From an uncultured Thalassotalea sp. (GTDB taxonomy: Bacteria > Pseudomonadota > Gammaproteobacteria > Enterobacterales > Alteromonadaceae): a DNA stretch of 64,000 nt. Both the position numbers and the translations under genes were made by a program. The stretch spans positions 124,001 through 188,000 of the forward strand of contig CANLNK010000004.1 of NCBI GenBank assembly GCA_947492575.1. The letters run 5' to 3'. Positions 35,973 through 46,403 of the stretch are shown piece after piece (position 1 is the first letter of the stretch; each line of letters begins with the position of its first letter). Below the pieces are notes generated by a model. The model saw nothing but the letters and a program-made list of their open reading frames with translations. It ran no database searches and was not told the DNA's origin.

Positions 35973-37190
35973 TTAACTAATTGTCTCTATTTTATTAAAG
36001 TCTATAGCGTTGTCTTTTGGCGAACTGTTAATCACTTTAACCGCTTTAAATTTGTTCATTAGAATAAAACCAAAACAGGCAAAGAAAATCGCGATGACCA
36101 CAGCACCAACCCATTGTATTTGTAAGAAATTCAATTTAAACAACAGGGTTAAAAGTGAAAGAGCCACAATATTGAGCAGTAGGTAGTTGCGCTTGCCTAA
36201 ACGGGCGACCGTAAGGTTTAAATTATCGGTATACAACCTAATCAACGAATCAAGTGAATTGATGACGAAAACAATACCAACAAATACCATTGAAAAATTC
36301 ACTAGGCCGTCAGTTGGGATACCTGCATCGTGGTAGTGATAGAGCACAGCAAACCAAGCAGCAATCGGAATTGAAGGGAATATAAGCATCGCAGCTAATA
36401 CTTGATAGGTCTTTAAGCCACCAACAAAACGAGAGGTGAATTGGCCGATCATAATGCTCCACGCAAACCACCAAAATAAGTAGAATTCATGATAATCATT
36501 TAAAGGCAACACAAAGTGATGAATATTAGGGAAGTAGTCACCAATAAGCGCCAAGTTATTCGCATAAGCGCTCATCACACTATCACCAAAAACAAATGCA
36601 CTTGCCCACAAGCCTACAATTAAAGCAATAAAGACCCACGTTGTGGTCAGACTCAAAAAGCGCACATAGCGAATATTCGTACTTGAATAGGCAGCAAAGC
36701 AAATCGCTGCGAATACAATGAGGTAGAACATTGGTACAATCGTTTCCCCATCACCCACTGCTGGCAAGTACCAAGGTAGGTTAGATAAAAGAAGGAAGGC
36801 TGTGAAAGCGCAGGTGCCAATAATGACGACATTATTAACAAGTTTCACCACTGGGATCTCGAAGAACCTTACCTTAGGTTCAATTACACAGAAATAAAAA
36901 CAGGTTAAAAAATAGAATCCCCAGATTAAGAACCCCCAAAAACCAAATTCAATTGAAAGCGGGTTAGTGAAGCCATATTCTGGACTTGCTTTTATGTCTG
37001 CATAACCTGCAAATTCGGTCAGCGGAAACATAATTAAGCCTACGTCGAGGCCAGATGTAAAGAGAATAGCGATAAAGGTGAAGGTTTTAACCGGCGTGAC
37101 ACCCACGACTTGCATGTTGCCCCATTTAAATAAAATAAAGGCGATTGAAAGTAAAGTGAATAAGATGCCAGCACTAAGCCATATGGTCAT
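35973..37190 (-). CDS. Short, divergent BCCT-like transporter
   Basis: 405 residues from the ATG at 37190, chosen because GGAGG lies 6 bases before it (a GTG six bases further out overlaps that motif). About ten membrane helices. The segment YLFWWFAWSIMIGQFTSRFVGGLKTYQ corresponds to the BCCT signature (compare [24 protein letters not shown] in the full-length carrier at 46404), and EFGFWGFLIWGFYFLTCFYFCV resembles its early helices. It is about 100 residues shorter than usual BCCT proteins and lacks the GMGIGLMFFGVAEP-type motif, so substrate and coupling may differ. Position after betIBA suggests choline, betaine or a related quaternary amine. Confidence 0.7.
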   Translation of the reverse strand: MTIWLSAGILFTLLSIAFILFKWGNMQVVGVTPVKTFTFIAILFTSGLDVGLIMFPLTEFAGYADIKASPEYGFTNPLSIEFGFWGFLIWGFYFLTCFYFCVIEPKVRFFEIPVVKLVNNVVIIGTCAFTAFLLLSNLPWYLPAVGDGETIVPMFYLIVFAAICFAAYSSTNIRYVRFLSLTTTWVFIALIVGLWASAFVFGDSVMSAYANNLALIGDYFPNIHHFVLPLNDYHEFYLFWWFAWSIMIGQFTSRFVGGLKTYQVLAAMLIFPSIPIAAWFAVLYHYHDAGIPTDGLVNFSMVFVGIVFVINSLDSLIRLYTDNLNLTVARLGKRNYLLLNIVALSLLTLLFKLNFLQIQWVGAVVIAIFFACFGFILMNKFKAVKVINSSPKDNAIDFNKIETIS

Positions 37191-37383
37191 TATCACCCTC
37201 CCAATATAAATAAAAATATTCCATGATTTTCCTATTTGTTGTTGTCATGTGTATTAAAAAATAGTGTTTTCTATTGCTTGAATATGATGAGTCCAACTAG
37301 AACTCACCAATATTATCAAGGTCTTATACAGCAGCTACGGAGCTCCAAATTGGCTCATAGTTACTTACTTGTGAATTCGTTGG

Positions 37384-38970
37384 TTAGTTTGCCAAGATCA
37401 TATCTGCCGCCTTTTCAGCAACCATGATAGTTGGCGCATTTAAGTTGCCATTAGGGATAGTTGGGAAGATAGATGAGTCGACCACGCGTAGGTTGCTAAT
37501 ACCGTGCACTTGCGTGTTTGAATTAACTACCGCCATAGGGTCTTCGCCCATTTTGCAAGAACAGCTTGGATGATATGCGCTTTCAACTGCTTCTCGCACA
37601 AATGCATCGATTTCATCATCGCTTTGAATATGTTCACCTGGCTGTATTTCGCCATCGCGGTAATTATCAAATGCCTGTTGTGCAATAATATCGCGAGTTA
37701 AGCGCACACAAGCACGAAACCCCTCTATATCATCTGGGTGCTGTAAATAATTAAATTGAATTTTTGGTGCAACAGTTGGGTCCGCCGATTGGATCGTTAC
37801 TGCTCCACGACTCTTAGGTTTGTTGTGTCCAACATGAACTTGGAAACCATGACCATCAAACGCAAGTTTTCCGTCATAACGAATAGCAGCAGGTAAAAAG
37901 TGGTACTGAATATCAGGCCACTCTGCCGTCTCATTCGAGCGAATAAACGCACATGATTCGAAATGATTAGTGACACCTAAGCCAGATTTCGTCAATAGCC
38001 ACTGAGCACCAATCAACCCTTTTGAAATAAGACCCAATTTACCGTTGAGGGTAATTGGCTGCTTACACTTGTATTGAAAGTAAAACTCCAAGTGGTCTTG
38101 AAGGTTCTGACCTACTCCAGGTAACTCGTGCTTTACCTCAATGCCGGCATTCTCGAGCACTTCGCGCCCACCAATACCTGACAACTGAAGAATATGAGGG
38201 GAGCCAATAGGACCAGCACTTAAGATTACATCTTTATTCGCTATCGCTTGATGTATTTTTCCCTTAACGGAGTACTCTACACCAGTGGCTTTTTTGCCCT
38301 CCAAATTAACTTTTGTCACCAAGGCATGGGTTACAATCGTCAGGTTATTACGATGCTTCACGGGGTCTAAATACGCACGGCTAGCAGAGCTGCGTACGCC
38401 ATCTTTCACCGTCATGTGCATCGCACCAAAACCTTCTTGCGTTTCACCGTTGTAATCGCTGGTAAAGTTGTAACCCGCCTGTTGACCAGCTTCGATGAAG
38501 GCACCATATAAAGGGTTAGCCATGTCATTGCCATTATTGACACCCAGCTCACCGCTACCACCGCGATAGTCATCCTCTCCTAAGTACCAACTTTCCGCTT
38601 TCTTAAAGTAAGGTAAACAGGCTTTATAATCCCAGTTTTCAGCACCATGCTCAGACCACTCATCAAAATCTTTAGCATGTCCGCGCACATATACCATGCC
38701 GTTTATCGAAGACGATCCACCCAACACCTTACCTCTAGGGCAGTGCATACGGCGATTATTCAAGTAAGGCTCTTGTTCAGTATGAAATTGCCACGCATAT
38801 TTATCCGTATTCATAGGAATAGATAACGCCGTAGGCATCTGGATAAAGATACTCTTATCACTGCCACCAGTTTCTAACAATAAAACTGAATTTTTAGGGT
38901 CTTCAGATAACCGATTAGCAAGCACACACCCCGCCGAGCCAGCACCTACAATGATATAGTCGTATTGCAT
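37384..38970 (-). CDS. betA: Choline dehydrogenase BetA
   Basis: GMC-family flavoprotein, 528 residues, oxidising choline to betaine aldehyde (and further) with electrons passed to the respiratory chain. FAD-binding motif [19 protein letters not shown] at the N-terminus, GMC signature [19 protein letters not shown] (about 80), [15 protein letters not shown] (about 255), and the C-terminal active-site region [11 protein letters not shown] with the catalytic His and [19 protein letters not shown]. Slightly shorter than E. coli BetA (about 556) at the C-terminus. Third gene of betI-betB-betA, 12 bases after betB. Confidence 0.94.
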   Translation of the reverse strand: MQYDYIIVGAGSAGCVLANRLSEDPKNSVLLLETGGSDKSIFIQMPTALSIPMNTDKYAWQFHTEQEPYLNNRRMHCPRGKVLGGSSSINGMVYVRGHAKDFDEWSEHGAENWDYKACLPYFKKAESWYLGEDDYRGGSGELGVNNGNDMANPLYGAFIEAGQQAGYNFTSDYNGETQEGFGAMHMTVKDGVRSSASRAYLDPVKHRNNLTIVTHALVTKVNLEGKKATGVEYSVKGKIHQAIANKDVILSAGPIGSPHILQLSGIGGREVLENAGIEVKHELPGVGQNLQDHLEFYFQYKCKQPITLNGKLGLISKGLIGAQWLLTKSGLGVTNHFESCAFIRSNETAEWPDIQYHFLPAAIRYDGKLAFDGHGFQVHVGHNKPKSRGAVTIQSADPTVAPKIQFNYLQHPDDIEGFRACVRLTRDIIAQQAFDNYRDGEIQPGEHIQSDDEIDAFVREAVESAYHPSCSCKMGEDPMAVVNSNTQVHGISNLRVVDSSIFPTIPNGNLNAPTIMVAEKAADMILAN

Positions 38971-38982
38971 AGTAAGTTCTCG

Positions 38983-40446
38983 CTAAAACGGGCTGTCAAT
39001 CTGGCTCATGCCAACATATATCGATTTGGTTTGCGTATAGCTGTTTAATGTTTCAACACCATTTTCACGACCAATCCCCGAGCGTTTGTACCCACCTACA
39101 GGCATTTCTGCCGGCGAGTTACCGTAGCTGTTAATCCAGCAAATACCAGCGTTTAACTGATGAATTACACGGTGAGCGCGCTTGATGTTTTGACTAAACA
39201 CGCCAGCCGCTAACCCAAGCTCAGTGTTGTTTGCCCTTGCAATAACGTCACTTTCGTCTTCAAACGTCAACACACACATTACAGGGCCAAAGACTTCTTC
39301 TTTGACTATTGTCATGTCATCGTGGCAGTCAATAAAAACAGTTGGCGCAACAAAATTGCCATCAGGAGCCGATGATGGCGATACAGCATGACCACCAGTT
39401 AATAGGGTTGCACCTTGCTCTTTACCCGTTTCAATGTAGTCTAAAACAAGTTTTTGATGCTTCTTTGAAATCAGTGCCCCTAAATTAACCTTTGGATCCA
39501 AGGGGTCGCCAACAATAATATTATTTTCAGTTCGCTGTTTTAACTCTTCGATGAACTCTTCATAAACGGCTTTGTGCACATATACGCGCGTACAGTTGGT
39601 ACAAACTTCGCCTTGAGTGTAAAAGTTACCCAGCATTGCTGCGCTTACCGCTTCAGTGATCTCTGCGTCTTCGAATACGATCAGCGGGGACTTGCCTCCG
39701 AGCTCCATTGTGACTTCTTTTAAATTGCTAGCCGCACTTTGCATCACTTTCTGACCTGTACCCACTTCACCAGTGAAGGATACTTTTTCGATCGCTGGAT
39801 GAGTTGTTAACCATTGACCGACTTCACCAGCTCCATGAACCACGTTGAACACGCCAGGCGGCATTCCCGCTTCAATGAAAACCTTTGCCAGCTCTACAGC
39901 ACCACGAGGCGTCTCTTCCGAAGGCTTAAATATAAGAACGTTACCCGCTGCAAGTGCTGGTCCCGACTTCCAACAAGCGATTTGTAAAGGATAGTTCCAA
40001 GCGCCAATACCGGCGCAAATGCCAATAGGCTCTTTGCGCGTGTAAAAAAAGTCTTCGCCGACCGGCTGTTGAGAGCCTAATTGGGCTGGCGCTAGACCAG
40101 CAAAATATTCAATAACATCAGCACCAGTCTCAATATCAACACAGTCGGCTTCCTGAATTGGCTTACCCGTATCTAGTACTTCAATTTTCGCAAGCTCGTC
40201 ATTACGCTGACGAAGTAGTTCAACCGCTTTTAACAACACCCGGCTTCGTTCAACTGCCGTCATAGCTGACCAAGTCGCGAATCCCTGACGTGCACTTTCA
40301 ATAGCTTTTTGCTGAATAAACTCATCCGCTACTTGTGTTTTATATATCACTTCATTCGTTGCGGGGTTAACAACATCGAACGACTGCCCTGAAGTATTTT
40401 CAAGGAGCTCGCCATGTACAAAGTTAAATAGGGTATGGTCAAACAT
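38983..40446 (-). CDS. betB: Betaine aldehyde dehydrogenase BetB
   Basis: NAD(P)-dependent aldehyde dehydrogenase, 487 residues, converting betaine aldehyde to glycine betaine. Motifs: [31 protein letters not shown], catalytic Glu in [17 protein letters not shown], catalytic Cys in [14 protein letters not shown], and [15 protein letters not shown]. The cluster and the ECxN-like sequence support BetB over other ALDHs. It lies 8 bases after betI. Confidence 0.95.
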   Translation of the reverse strand: MFDHTLFNFVHGELLENTSGQSFDVVNPATNEVIYKTQVADEFIQQKAIESARQGFATWSAMTAVERSRVLLKAVELLRQRNDELAKIEVLDTGKPIQEADCVDIETGADVIEYFAGLAPAQLGSQQPVGEDFFYTRKEPIGICAGIGAWNYPLQIACWKSGPALAAGNVLIFKPSEETPRGAVELAKVFIEAGMPPGVFNVVHGAGEVGQWLTTHPAIEKVSFTGEVGTGQKVMQSAASNLKEVTMELGGKSPLIVFEDAEITEAVSAAMLGNFYTQGEVCTNCTRVYVHKAVYEEFIEELKQRTENNIIVGDPLDPKVNLGALISKKHQKLVLDYIETGKEQGATLLTGGHAVSPSSAPDGNFVAPTVFIDCHDDMTIVKEEVFGPVMCVLTFEDESDVIARANNTELGLAAGVFSQNIKRAHRVIHQLNAGICWINSYGNSPAEMPVGGYKRSGIGRENGVETLNSYTQTKSIYVGMSQIDSPF

Positions 40447-40454
40447 ATTTATTC

Positions 40455-41039
40455 CTAATGAGAAGGGAGCAAAGAGTTAACATATTTTTTTGCAAGCTCT
40501 TCTGCTTTACTAAATTCAAACTCATCCGCTTTTGATAGGACTGCGCGGAGCCATAGTCCATCAATCATCGCGGCACTATAATTTGCTGCTTGTATTGCTT
40601 TTTGCTTTGGCATTAGTGCCTTAAATGAATACAGCAAGTTAGTATACAAACGCTTAGCATTAACTGACTGAAGGCGATGTAACTGCTCATCATGCATTGA
40701 TTCAGCCCAAAAACTAAGCCACGTTTTAGTGACATGAGCATTCTTTTGTACTACTGAAAAATTTGCTTCGACGATTAACATTAGTCGTTGTTGTGGGCCT
40801 GCACTATCCTCTACATTTGAGAGTAGCTCTGTTTTTAAACTAGACAACAAATATCGGACACTCGCTTCAATCAAGCCATTCTTGCAACCAAAATAATGAC
40901 TAATAATGCCTGATGATAAATTTGCACGTTTGCTAATGATGTTTATCGTCGTCGCTTTTAGACCCAGCTCTGCAACAGAGCTCAGCGTAGCATCAATCAA
41001 TTGCTGGCGACGCACCGATTCAAATCCAATTTTTGGCAT
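40455..41039 (-). CDS. betI: TetR-family repressor BetI
   Basis: 194 residues: N-terminal helix-turn-helix ([55 protein letters not shown]), C-terminal ligand domain with ...[16 protein letters not shown] typical of BetI. In E. coli BetI represses bet genes and is relieved by choline. First gene of the operon, with a perfect palindrome 10-24 bases upstream of its start codon that is the likely autoregulatory operator. Confidence 0.93.
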   Translation of the reverse strand: MPKIGFESVRRQQLIDATLSSVAELGLKATTINIISKRANLSSGIISHYFGCKNGLIEASVRYLLSSLKTELLSNVEDSAGPQQRLMLIVEANFSVVQKNAHVTKTWLSFWAESMHDEQLHRLQSVNAKRLYTNLLYSFKALMPKQKAIQAANYSAAMIDGLWLRAVLSKADEFEFSKAEELAKKYVNSLLPSH

Positions 41040-41049
41040 ACTTTTATTA

Positions 41050-41063
41050 ATTGAACGTTCAAT
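41050..41063. promoter_or_regulatory. Palindromic BetI operator candidate
   Basis: ATTGAACGTTCAAT, a perfect 14-bp palindrome just before betI. The TTGAACGTTCAA core resembles the A/T-flanked dyad bound by enterobacterial BetI (from memory). The remaining 400 bases up to 41462 show no gene or clear element. Confidence 0.65.
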
Positions 41064-41462
41064 ATAAAAAAATGATAACGTACTCTAACTAATTTCTCAA
41101 TGATAGATTAGCTATATCATGAGCAACAATTGGGAAACCAAAAGAACCAATAAACCATAAATTACTGATATTAAAACCAATTATTAATATTTACGTGAAA
41201 GATACAGCCCAAAACCATAGAGTTATAATTATTCTAACTCTAACATTTTTGTAGAGACTGGCTTTTATGTACTAGAGGTATTCGTTCAACTTGTAGCACG
41301 CCCACAACTGCCATCAGGAGATATTAGATAGCACGTCGATGAACGAGAAATGAAAGTAGAATGAGCGCAATGTTATTAGGGAGTTGTGGTTAGCCCGCTA
41401 ATAACGTCAACGCTCAGTACTGGAAAGTATGCCGATAATTTAGACTAGAGCACATTGCAAGA

Positions 41463-43436
41463 TTATGCGCTTAATGATTCCTCAAGCATATTGAGGTAAG
41501 GCTGGTAATTTTTCCATTGCAACAACCCCTTATTTGATATCGGTTGTCGCACTTGCTGAGCACTCGGGGTATGGATATTTCGTTTTGTTTTATAAAACTC
41601 AATACATGAATGCTCAAATGGCAGCTGACAATAGTCGAGGATACGTGCGACTTCAGCCTCGAAGTTGTTAACAAGCTCTTCATGTTGGACACGCAATATT
41701 TGTCCTGGGAAAACGTTATCCCAATGAGCCATCAAACGCTCATAATCTCGATAATATTGCCCAATATCTTTTAGCCCATAAGAAAAATCTTGTCCCTCAC
41801 CAAAGAGCTGTTTAAAACCACTAAAGCAGCACGCCATGGGCTCTCGCCTAGCATCAATTATTTTGGCGTTAGGTAAAATAAGTTTGATTAGGCCAATATG
41901 AATAAAGTTATTCGGCATTTTATCAATGAAGTAAGGCGCGCCGCTGCGATAAGGTTTAGTGTCATTAATATACATATCGCCTAACTGTTTCAGCTGACTG
42001 CTGGACAGTTGCGATAAGTTTTTTGGGTACTCTGGCTCGCCATTGGCTATTCGCCCCCTAAGCTTCAGAGCAATACCCAATATATTGTGTAACTCCCTCG
42101 TCCCATCAACGAGTGAGTGAGACGCCAGTATTTGTTCTAATAAAGTCGAACCAGCACGAGGCAAACCGACAATAAAAATAGGCTCACTCGATGAGTTTCC
42201 AGATAGCGCTTTTTCTTTAAACAGCTCAGCACTGGTGTACTCAATTTGTTGTTCAATTAGCGCTGTTGATTTATCAGCGCTATACCCATTAGCAGACTTC
42301 TTTAAGTAATTGCCTTTGTCATAATATCCGAAAGACTTATCGAACATGTGGCGATCTTCAAACGCTTTACCCAGTGAAAAATAGATATGGGTTTTGTCAT
42401 CTGCGCTGATATTCGGCTGCGATATCAGCATTTTCATCTGATTAAGTTCTTCGTCAGTGAACTGGTAAGTTTTAATATTCGCTAAGCTCCAATAAGCATC
42501 ACCATGATCAGGGATATGAAAATAAGCTTGCTTGTAAGACGCTATTGCTAGCTCAACATCACCTGCAGTTTTGTAGGCATGGCCTAGTTGAACGTGCACG
42601 CCAGCGCGCTCTGGAGAATGAGCAATTATTTCTTTGTAAATGTTTTGCCCCTCTTCCAATCGACCGAGGTTGATGTAACAGTTTGCTAGCGTCGCTTGGA
42701 TAGTTACCTTGGTGCCAATGGGGAGGGAAAATTGCCTTAAAAAGCTTTCTGCTTCCTTAGCTGCTTGTTTAAATTTCCCTAAACGATTAAGCAAATTAAT
42801 GTAAAGTGCTTTAGCCTGCTGGTTTTCTGGGTATAGGTTAATACAGCTTTCTAGTAAAAACTCTGCATCATCAAATACCTTGAGCTTTAAACCAATTTCG
42901 GCGAGTAAACACATCGCATCTGGTTGGTGCTTGTTCGTTTGTAGAAACTGACGACAGACTTGCTCTGCTTGATACAGCCTACCTTCGTACATTAAGTCCA
43001 TCGCGCACAATATAGGTTTCGGTAATGCTCTTAATAGGTTTAGCTGTTCTGCCGCCTGAGCATAGCTCGCGTGTTGTTTTGCTTTAAACAACTCAACTAT
43101 TTTCAGCCACGAAGCCACTAGAGCAGGATTTAATTCAACGGCTTTATGAAAAGACACCAGTGCATTCTCAATATCATTTAACGCTAACTGACAATAGCCA
43201 CGTTCTTGATATGCCCGACCATTGTCAGACTGCGCCTCAAGTAATTCAGTTTGTACATCAAAAGCCAACTCAAATTTGCCTGTATATCTGAGGGCCACGG
43301 CCTTTAGATAAAGCAATTCAAGCTTTTCTTCGCTCGCTAGATCAGTGTCTAGTAATCGCTGAGTAATTTTAGGAATTGCATTATCGAACTGTCCCGACTG
43401 GAGCAGCGACTTAATTTCTTTCAAAGTCTGAAGCAT
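41463..43436 (-). CDS. TPR-repeat sulfotransferase family protein
   Basis: 657 residues. Residues about 1-380 are tetratricopeptide repeats (for example AYQERGYCQLALNDIENALVSFHKAVELNP and VHVQLGHAYKTAGDVELAIASYKQAYFHIPDHGDAYWSLA). The C-terminal sulfotransferase domain has a PAPS-binding loop IFIVGLPRAGSTLLEQILASH (about 420-440), RELHN, the 3'-phosphate segment IDARREPMACCFSGFKQLF, and a final YEKLVNNF-like HEELVNNFE. No signal peptide. The predicted reaction is transfer of sulfate from PAPS to an unknown acceptor. It follows the TonB receptor gene in the same direction, though a terminator-like hairpin lies between them. Confidence 0.88.
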   Translation of the reverse strand: MLQTLKEIKSLLQSGQFDNAIPKITQRLLDTDLASEEKLELLYLKAVALRYTGKFELAFDVQTELLEAQSDNGRAYQERGYCQLALNDIENALVSFHKAVELNPALVASWLKIVELFKAKQHASYAQAAEQLNLLRALPKPILCAMDLMYEGRLYQAEQVCRQFLQTNKHQPDAMCLLAEIGLKLKVFDDAEFLLESCINLYPENQQAKALYINLLNRLGKFKQAAKEAESFLRQFSLPIGTKVTIQATLANCYINLGRLEEGQNIYKEIIAHSPERAGVHVQLGHAYKTAGDVELAIASYKQAYFHIPDHGDAYWSLANIKTYQFTDEELNQMKMLISQPNISADDKTHIYFSLGKAFEDRHMFDKSFGYYDKGNYLKKSANGYSADKSTALIEQQIEYTSAELFKEKALSGNSSSEPIFIVGLPRAGSTLLEQILASHSLVDGTRELHNILGIALKLRGRIANGEPEYPKNLSQLSSSQLKQLGDMYINDTKPYRSGAPYFIDKMPNNFIHIGLIKLILPNAKIIDARREPMACCFSGFKQLFGEGQDFSYGLKDIGQYYRDYERLMAHWDNVFPGQILRVQHEELVNNFEAEVARILDYCQLPFEHSCIEFYKTKRNIHTPSAQQVRQPISNKGLLQWKNYQPYLNMLEESLSA

Positions 43437-43472
43437 TTTTCGTTATCAAAGAATTGTTAGAGGTAAAACATA

Positions 43473-43512
43473 AAAGCAAGCTTCCTTAAAATCAATTAAG
43501 AAAGCTTGCTTT
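43473..43512 (-). terminator. Terminator-like hairpin after the TonB receptor gene
   Basis: Inverted repeat AAAGCAAGCTT...AAGCTTGCTTT with further pairing CCTTAA/TTAAG inside, followed on the minus strand by a short T run. It lies between the receptor and sulfotransferase genes and may cause partial termination. Confidence 0.75.
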
Positions 43513-43544
43513 ATTTCTATTGAACAGAACCGTCGAACCTAAGA

Positions 43545-46220
43545 CTAGAGATCGTAAGAGAATCTCACGCCAACTGTTCTCGGTCTATTGGTTACCACTT
43601 TAGGTGTGAATTGCTGCTCATCAATATATAGTTCAGCCCTTTCGTCAAAAGCATTATCTACATAGAGCTCAGCTCTCCACTCACCATTGGTAAAACCAAC
43701 CGCCAGATTAGTAATTGAATAGGCATCAGCAACATAGCGGCCACCGGCAAATGCATTACCATTTCTGTCGGTATACGTGACACCTTGATATTGGCCAGCA
43801 GGAATTTCTTCTTCAATCTTTAAGCCTGTTCCCGTGCCATATACAAGCTCGTGTGTATCTTCTGACACGTAAGCATTGGCAAACATACCTGATAAACGCT
43901 CTCCGGTATAAGAAACAGAGCCATTTACGTAACCTTCCCAACCATTTTCTAGCTCATAGTAGTAACGAGCTCTTATGTTCCCTGAAAAGTCTGCAGAGTA
44001 AGGAAGTGCACTACCAACAGGAGCTGACAGGTTAGTCATCGTCGGGTTAAGTTTTGTAATTTCAGTATCTAAAATACTAAATGCACCACTAATTATTAGA
44101 TTATCTGTTGCCTGCCATACAAAATCCGCATCAATACCCTTGATTTCAGCAGTTCCTACATTGTCAGTGAAGTAGAAGAATGCAATATTCGTTGGGTCAA
44201 AGCGTGAAGTTTGTAAATCGTTAATTTCCGAACTATACGCAGTAGCATTGAAACGAAGCGATCGGTCGAAGAAGTCCCCTTTCATACCTACTTCGTAGTT
44301 TTCAAGCTCGTCAGTTAATGAATATACAGGGATACGGTAACCTTCAAATGCCGAGCCTGCAGTTTGATTACTCGCTAACTGTCCACCAGTTCGCGCTGTT
44401 ACAGGGGGTCTAAATCCTTCTGAATAGTTGGCGAAGAACATCACGTTCTCCATTGCTTGCCAATTAACAGAGTACCTAAAGATAACGTCATCAACTTTGA
44501 GAACACCATCCGAATCCAGTAGGTCGTTCTCTAATTGACCTGAGGCAATAGCATCGAGAATTGCCTGACCTTCGTCAGCACCAAAGTAATCAAGAATATC
44601 CTGGTCTGTGCCACCTAACGCTCGAATGCGCTTAGTTACACCACCATCATTCTGCGAAGTTGTTGCGCCAGTGAAGATATCTTCAATTTCATACCAACGC
44701 GCGCCAATGCTTGCAGTCACCGTTTCGGTTAAGTCGTATTCGAATTGGCCAAACACCGCGATTTGGTTAATTTCGTGGGTAATGTCATTAACGAAGCTGG
44801 TTTCTTTCGCAAATGGTTCACCACCATTATTCGTACCTTCACCCGTAACTGTTACACCATCGGCGCCCCAAACACCATCAGGGAACTTACCTGAAGAACC
44901 TAACTGAAACTCGCCGACGGTGCCAAGTTCTTGCTCATCGTAGTATATACCGGCGGTAACTCGCCATGGGTTTTCTGCTGAAGTATTGAAGCGAAGCTCC
45001 TGCGTAAAGCGAGTTACATCAGTGTCCTCTTTATAGTAACCAGTTGGATCATAACACTGCTGCTCTTCAGGTGCTGCAGCGTAACTACAAGTATAGTAAG
45101 TTGCAAAAACACCACCGTTAGTGTAACCAGTGTAATCAACCGTCGCGTCAATCTCGCGGTCTAAATAACCGCCAGCATAAACAATGTCTAATTGTGCTAA
45201 ACGACCTTCTAGCGTCCAAGTAGTTAAACCAAAGGTATCTTCATTTTTTTCCGGTACAAAACGGCTTGTGCTCTCTTGATCGTCATACGATGGGTCGTAC
45301 GCAAACACACCTTCTGTTTCGAGTGTTTGTGCAGTGTGCTGAACAAGGAAACTCCATTCATCATTAATTAGATAAGATAAACCAAAACGTGCACCAGCGT
45401 AGGTTGCACTATTAAAGTCATCTTCAACGATGTCTGAGTTACTTGGCACTACTGAAGGCGTATTTTCAGGGTCGGCCAACTTTCCCCACCCTGGTGCTAT
45501 ACGGTCTAAATGAACTGGGCTACCAATATAACCACCTTCACCTGGCTTATTTTGAACGTTATCTATCCAACCACCTTGATGGTCGGAATAAGCAGCTACA
45601 CGGAAGGCCCAATCGTCAGAGATAGGTAAGTTAAAATAGCCTTCAACAGCATTGCTAAGGTCGCCACCATTAGTAAACCCTGTGTTGAGGTCAAAGCCCG
45701 CTTCAACATCATCATGATTTGGCTTTTTGGAAATAATTCTGACAGTACCGGCCTGAGAGCTAGCGCCGAAAAGTGTACCCTGTGGCCCAGGCAAGACCTC
45801 CACTCGTTCGATATCAGTTGCATAGACATCTAAGTTTCGTCCTTGCATAGATACAGGTTGTTCATCTAAATAAATCGCAACTGATGGCTGAAGTGCTTGT
45901 ACCGAAGACACTGCAATACCTGTTTGAGTAGTTGCCGCACCTCTAATGTACACCTCGTTTTGACCGGGGCCAGTACCCTGAAAAACGACGTTGGGTAGAA
46001 ACTCTACGTAATCTTGAAAGTTATCTATGCCTAGATTATCCATTGCGTCGCCACTTAAGGCCGACACAGCAACAGGCACTTCTTGGATACTTTGGGATCG
46101 TTTGGTTGCGGTTACTTCTATTGTTTCAATTTCGTTTGAACTTTCTGCCAAAGCAGGGAGCGCTATACTCCCCCCTAACGCAGATACTATTGCACTAGCT
46201 AAGAGTTTACGCTGAAACAT
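43545..46220 (-). CDS. TonB-dependent receptor
   Basis: 891 residues, strong ribosome-binding site (AAGGGAGA). Signal peptide ending ALPALAE, TonB box-like IETIEVTATKRSQSIQEVPVAVSALSGDAMDNLGI, plug with VYIRGAATTQTGIAVSS...VAIYLDEQPV and IERVEVLPGPQGTLFGASSQAGTVRIISKKP, barrel ending PRTVGVRFSYDL. This is the ATKR...QEVPVAV class of receptors, abundant in marine Alteromonadales and sphingomonads. It is divergent from the BCCT transporter gene across a 183-base region containing a palindrome and lies upstream of a TPR-sulfotransferase. Substrate unknown. Confidence 0.93.
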   Translation of the reverse strand: MFQRKLLASAIVSALGGSIALPALAESSNEIETIEVTATKRSQSIQEVPVAVSALSGDAMDNLGIDNFQDYVEFLPNVVFQGTGPGQNEVYIRGAATTQTGIAVSSVQALQPSVAIYLDEQPVSMQGRNLDVYATDIERVEVLPGPQGTLFGASSQAGTVRIISKKPNHDDVEAGFDLNTGFTNGGDLSNAVEGYFNLPISDDWAFRVAAYSDHQGGWIDNVQNKPGEGGYIGSPVHLDRIAPGWGKLADPENTPSVVPSNSDIVEDDFNSATYAGARFGLSYLINDEWSFLVQHTAQTLETEGVFAYDPSYDDQESTSRFVPEKNEDTFGLTTWTLEGRLAQLDIVYAGGYLDREIDATVDYTGYTNGGVFATYYTCSYAAAPEEQQCYDPTGYYKEDTDVTRFTQELRFNTSAENPWRVTAGIYYDEQELGTVGEFQLGSSGKFPDGVWGADGVTVTGEGTNNGGEPFAKETSFVNDITHEINQIAVFGQFEYDLTETVTASIGARWYEIEDIFTGATTSQNDGGVTKRIRALGGTDQDILDYFGADEGQAILDAIASGQLENDLLDSDGVLKVDDVIFRYSVNWQAMENVMFFANYSEGFRPPVTARTGGQLASNQTAGSAFEGYRIPVYSLTDELENYEVGMKGDFFDRSLRFNATAYSSEINDLQTSRFDPTNIAFFYFTDNVGTAEIKGIDADFVWQATDNLIISGAFSILDTEITKLNPTMTNLSAPVGSALPYSADFSGNIRARYYYELENGWEGYVNGSVSYTGERLSGMFANAYVSEDTHELVYGTGTGLKIEEEIPAGQYQGVTYTDRNGNAFAGGRYVADAYSITNLAVGFTNGEWRAELYVDNAFDERAELYIDEQQFTPKVVTNRPRTVGVRFSYDL

Positions 46221-46299
46221 ATATCTCCCTTGAATATTTTTAGTTAACTATAATTTTTATTAGATCTCAAATAATTCTAGCACAAATAAAAACCACTTA

Positions 46300-46314
46300 T
46301 AAGTACAGTACTTA
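46300..46314. promoter_or_regulatory. Palindrome between TonB receptor and BCCT genes
   Basis: TAAGTAC-A-GTACTTA, 7-bp arms around one base, midway in the divergent intergenic region. Possible shared operator for both genes; no cognate regulator identified. Confidence 0.4.
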
Positions 46315-46403
46315 GTATGATAGTATTTATATAAAATAGGGCCTCAATCAGATTTTGGCTTTATTTACTATTTAGACTTATTATTAGAGTTAAAACATTA
46401 AAG

